Shown one piece after another: positions 42,103 through 42,820 of a stretch of 42,820 nt of DNA. Made by a program: the position numbers and the translations under genes. Each line of letters starts with the position of its first letter. The first letter of the stretch is position 1. The DNA lies in NCBI GenBank assembly GCA_045603545.1, contig JAZUMG010000013.1, positions 1 through 42,820 of the forward strand, read 5' to 3'. Origin of the DNA: CAAGNP01 sp045603545. GTDB lineage: Bacteria > Bacteroidota > Bacteroidia > Bacteroidales > UBA932. The notes under the pieces are model-generated. The model had not been told where the DNA came from. It did not search any database and was given only the letters and a program-made list of their open reading frames with translations.

Positions 42103-42162
42103 TGATTCACTCAGTTCTCCTATGACTCACTCAGTTCTCCGCTGATTCACTCGGACCTCACC
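42103..42162. repeat. 20-bp tandem repeat, three copies
   Basis: TGATTCACTCAGTTCTCCTA, TGACTCACTCAGTTCTCCGC and TGATTCACTCGGACCTCACC follow each other directly. The next bases (AACTCAGTGAGC) partly invert the motif, so the block can also fold. Confidence 0.8.
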
Positions 42163-42169
42163 AACTCAG

Positions 42170-42299
42170 TGAGCACATCTCAAAAAGCTAATTCATTATA
42201 AGTCAAGATATTACTAAACGAAAGCGTACTCAACCCCTCTTACTGGGCGGGGTATGAGCACGCCTCAAAAAGTCAAACGACTAATTATCAAGAAGTTAC
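42170..42299. repeat. duplicated 45-bp block, 85 bp apart
   Basis: Copies at 42170-42214 and 42255-42299 both begin TGAGCAC-nnC-TCAAAAAG, both contain TCAAGA near the end and both end TTAC at the same distance of 45 bases. The middle has diverged. Confidence 0.5.
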
Positions 42300-42303
42300 A
42301 AAT

Positions 42304-42640
42304 CTGTGCCGTGCTCACCCATTTGGCACAGTAATATATATAAACCCCAGACAGTACATCTGCGACAAAAAGGTGCATCAGCACCGTGCCACTCGCGTCA
42401 GCGAGATCTGCATAGCAGATTGAAGCAGCGATGGCACCCGACCTGAGTGAAACGAACGGTCGGCATATGCCCCCATCGGGGGCTGTCAGCGTGTGCTGAT
42501 TGGGGGGCGAAATATCTCCACAAGAAAAGGGAGCCAATGGCTGAACTTTCTTAAAAGACGTCATCAGACGTCCCGCGGAGCCCGTGTATTTGCGGAGCAA
42601 ATACGGCAAGGGCGGGAGCGCTAGTCTGGCGAGAGCCAGT
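42304..42640. other. dense cluster of perfect hairpins next to tmRNA
   Basis: Perfect stems in order: CTGTGCC/GGCACAG (42304-42331); GGTGC/GCACC (42372-42385); an outer GTGCCA/TGGCAC (42386-42391 with 42432-42437) enclosing CTCGC/GCGAG (42392-42405) and ATCTGC/GCAGAT (42406-42420); CCGACC/GGTCGG (42438-42463); GCCCCC/GGGGGC (42469-42483); TCAGC/GCTGA (42486-42499); GACGTC/GACGTC (42557-42572); an outer TCCCGC/GCGGGA (42571-42576 with 42612-42617) enclosing GTATTTGC/GCAAATAC (42586-42604); CTGGC/GAGA/GCCAG (42626-42639). Loops are mostly 3-4 nt. A 114-codon open frame crosses it on the minus strand. Structured RNA is the favoured reading. Confidence 0.55.
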
Positions 42641-42648
42641 AAACACAG

Positions 42649-42820
42649 TGGCGATGGGCGGGCTCGAACCGCCGTCCATACATAGCACCCAAAAGCTTTC
42701 TACACGCTTATTCCTTTAGTGGTTGTCGGGGCAAGGCTGCTAAAGGACAAACTACCTTACCCTTATCCTCTGAATCTTAGGATACCTTAGAGGAATCGGT
42801 ATCCGCATTCCGCTTGGATG
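42649..42820 (-). ncRNA. ssrA: tmRNA, 3' part (partial)
   Basis: On the minus strand the end reads AAGCGTGTAGAAAGCTTTTG, then the T-arm GGCGG-TTCGAGC-CCGCC and acceptor strand CATCGCC with A as discriminator. This is the tRNA-like 3' domain of tmRNA preceded by the conserved GTGTAGAAAGC helix. Upstream, GATACC/GGTATC and further paired segments fit the pseudoknot region. The tag-coding part and 5' acceptor strand are outside the window. A full CCA is not encoded (the next bases are CTG). Confidence 0.93.

Noticed and set aside
41851..42162. Possible CRISPR array
   Set aside because: Repeats are directly adjacent tandem copies (40 bp and 20 bp) without unique spacers, and no cas genes are present.
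42265..42609. 114-codon minus-strand frame across the hairpin cluster
   Set aside because: It covers almost exactly the hairpin region, where inverted repeats keep stops rare on both strands. The translation shows no domain I can name. Left as a possibility but not called a gene.
42241..42660. Attachment-site duplication of the tmRNA 3' end
   Set aside because: GGGCGGG occurs at 42245 as well as in tmRNA, but the match stops after 7 bases. No integrase gene is present and no convincing att repeat was found.

Overview
The window is a slice of a Bacteroidales (phylum Bacteroidota) chromosome. The first ~108 bases are the 5' end of a 16S rRNA gene on the minus strand, with the Bacteroidales-like start. 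Promoters fit the Bacteroidota consensus (TTTG, 19-21 nt, TAnnTTTG), most genes lack Shine-Dalgarno sequences, and the arginine genes are of the N-succinylornithine type known from Bacteroides fragilis. The last ~170 bases are the 3' part of a tmRNA (ssrA) gene on the minus strand. Almost all of the protein-coding part is ordinary core genome. The less ordinary material lies in the gaps and in a few small genes.

Region 1 (1-8746): the 16S 5' end and its strong promoter, a small ribbon-helix-helix-like gene, then a seven-gene arginine operon argG-argC-argD-argF'-argB-argE-argH. The operon is preceded by a GNAT acyltransferase (a likely N-acyl-glutamate synthase) and by a 17-residue leader peptide ending Arg-Ile-Arg-Arg, which suggests transcription attenuation by arginine supply. 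The carbamoyltransferase has Pro90, the residue that marks succinylornithine specificity. Region 2 (8757-14580): RNase G, a 29-residue mS38/bS22-like ribosomal protein and HU on the minus strand; Lon, uracil-DNA glycosylase and CoaD on the plus strand. Region 3 (14577-19110): a secreted double-thioredoxin protein and a large FAD/Fe-S dehydrogenase, closed by a strong terminator. Region 4 (19110-20710): a fold-back gene-free element and a toxin-antitoxin locus whose antitoxin (HTH plus SocA/Panacea domain) is intact while the partner toxin seems to carry an in-frame internal deletion.

Region 5 (20711-25046): Lnt, then a plus-strand run of LysE-type exporter, Asp/Glu racemase and dicarboxylate/amino-acid symporter. 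Region 6 (25036-30837): a minus-strand operon of an uncharacterised EF-hand membrane protein, an M64 metallopeptidase and MnmD, plus a secreted beta-helix protein. Region 7 (30907-39163): a GH3 glycosidase, an ATP-grasp-like protein, two hydrolases, an acyl-CoA ligase and a BASS transporter. Region 8 (39160-41566): a minus-strand operon of PIG-L deacetylase, a small 65-residue protein, a TlpA-like thioredoxin and MenA.

Region 9 (41567-42648) is more than 1 kb without a convincing gene. It holds a 40-bp tandem repeat, a 20-bp tandem repeat, an 85-bp-spaced duplication, and a dense cluster of perfect short hairpins running up to the tmRNA 3' end. The best candidates for something undescribed are this hairpin cluster, the related fold-back element at 19109-19339, the arginine leader, and the deleted-toxin locus.
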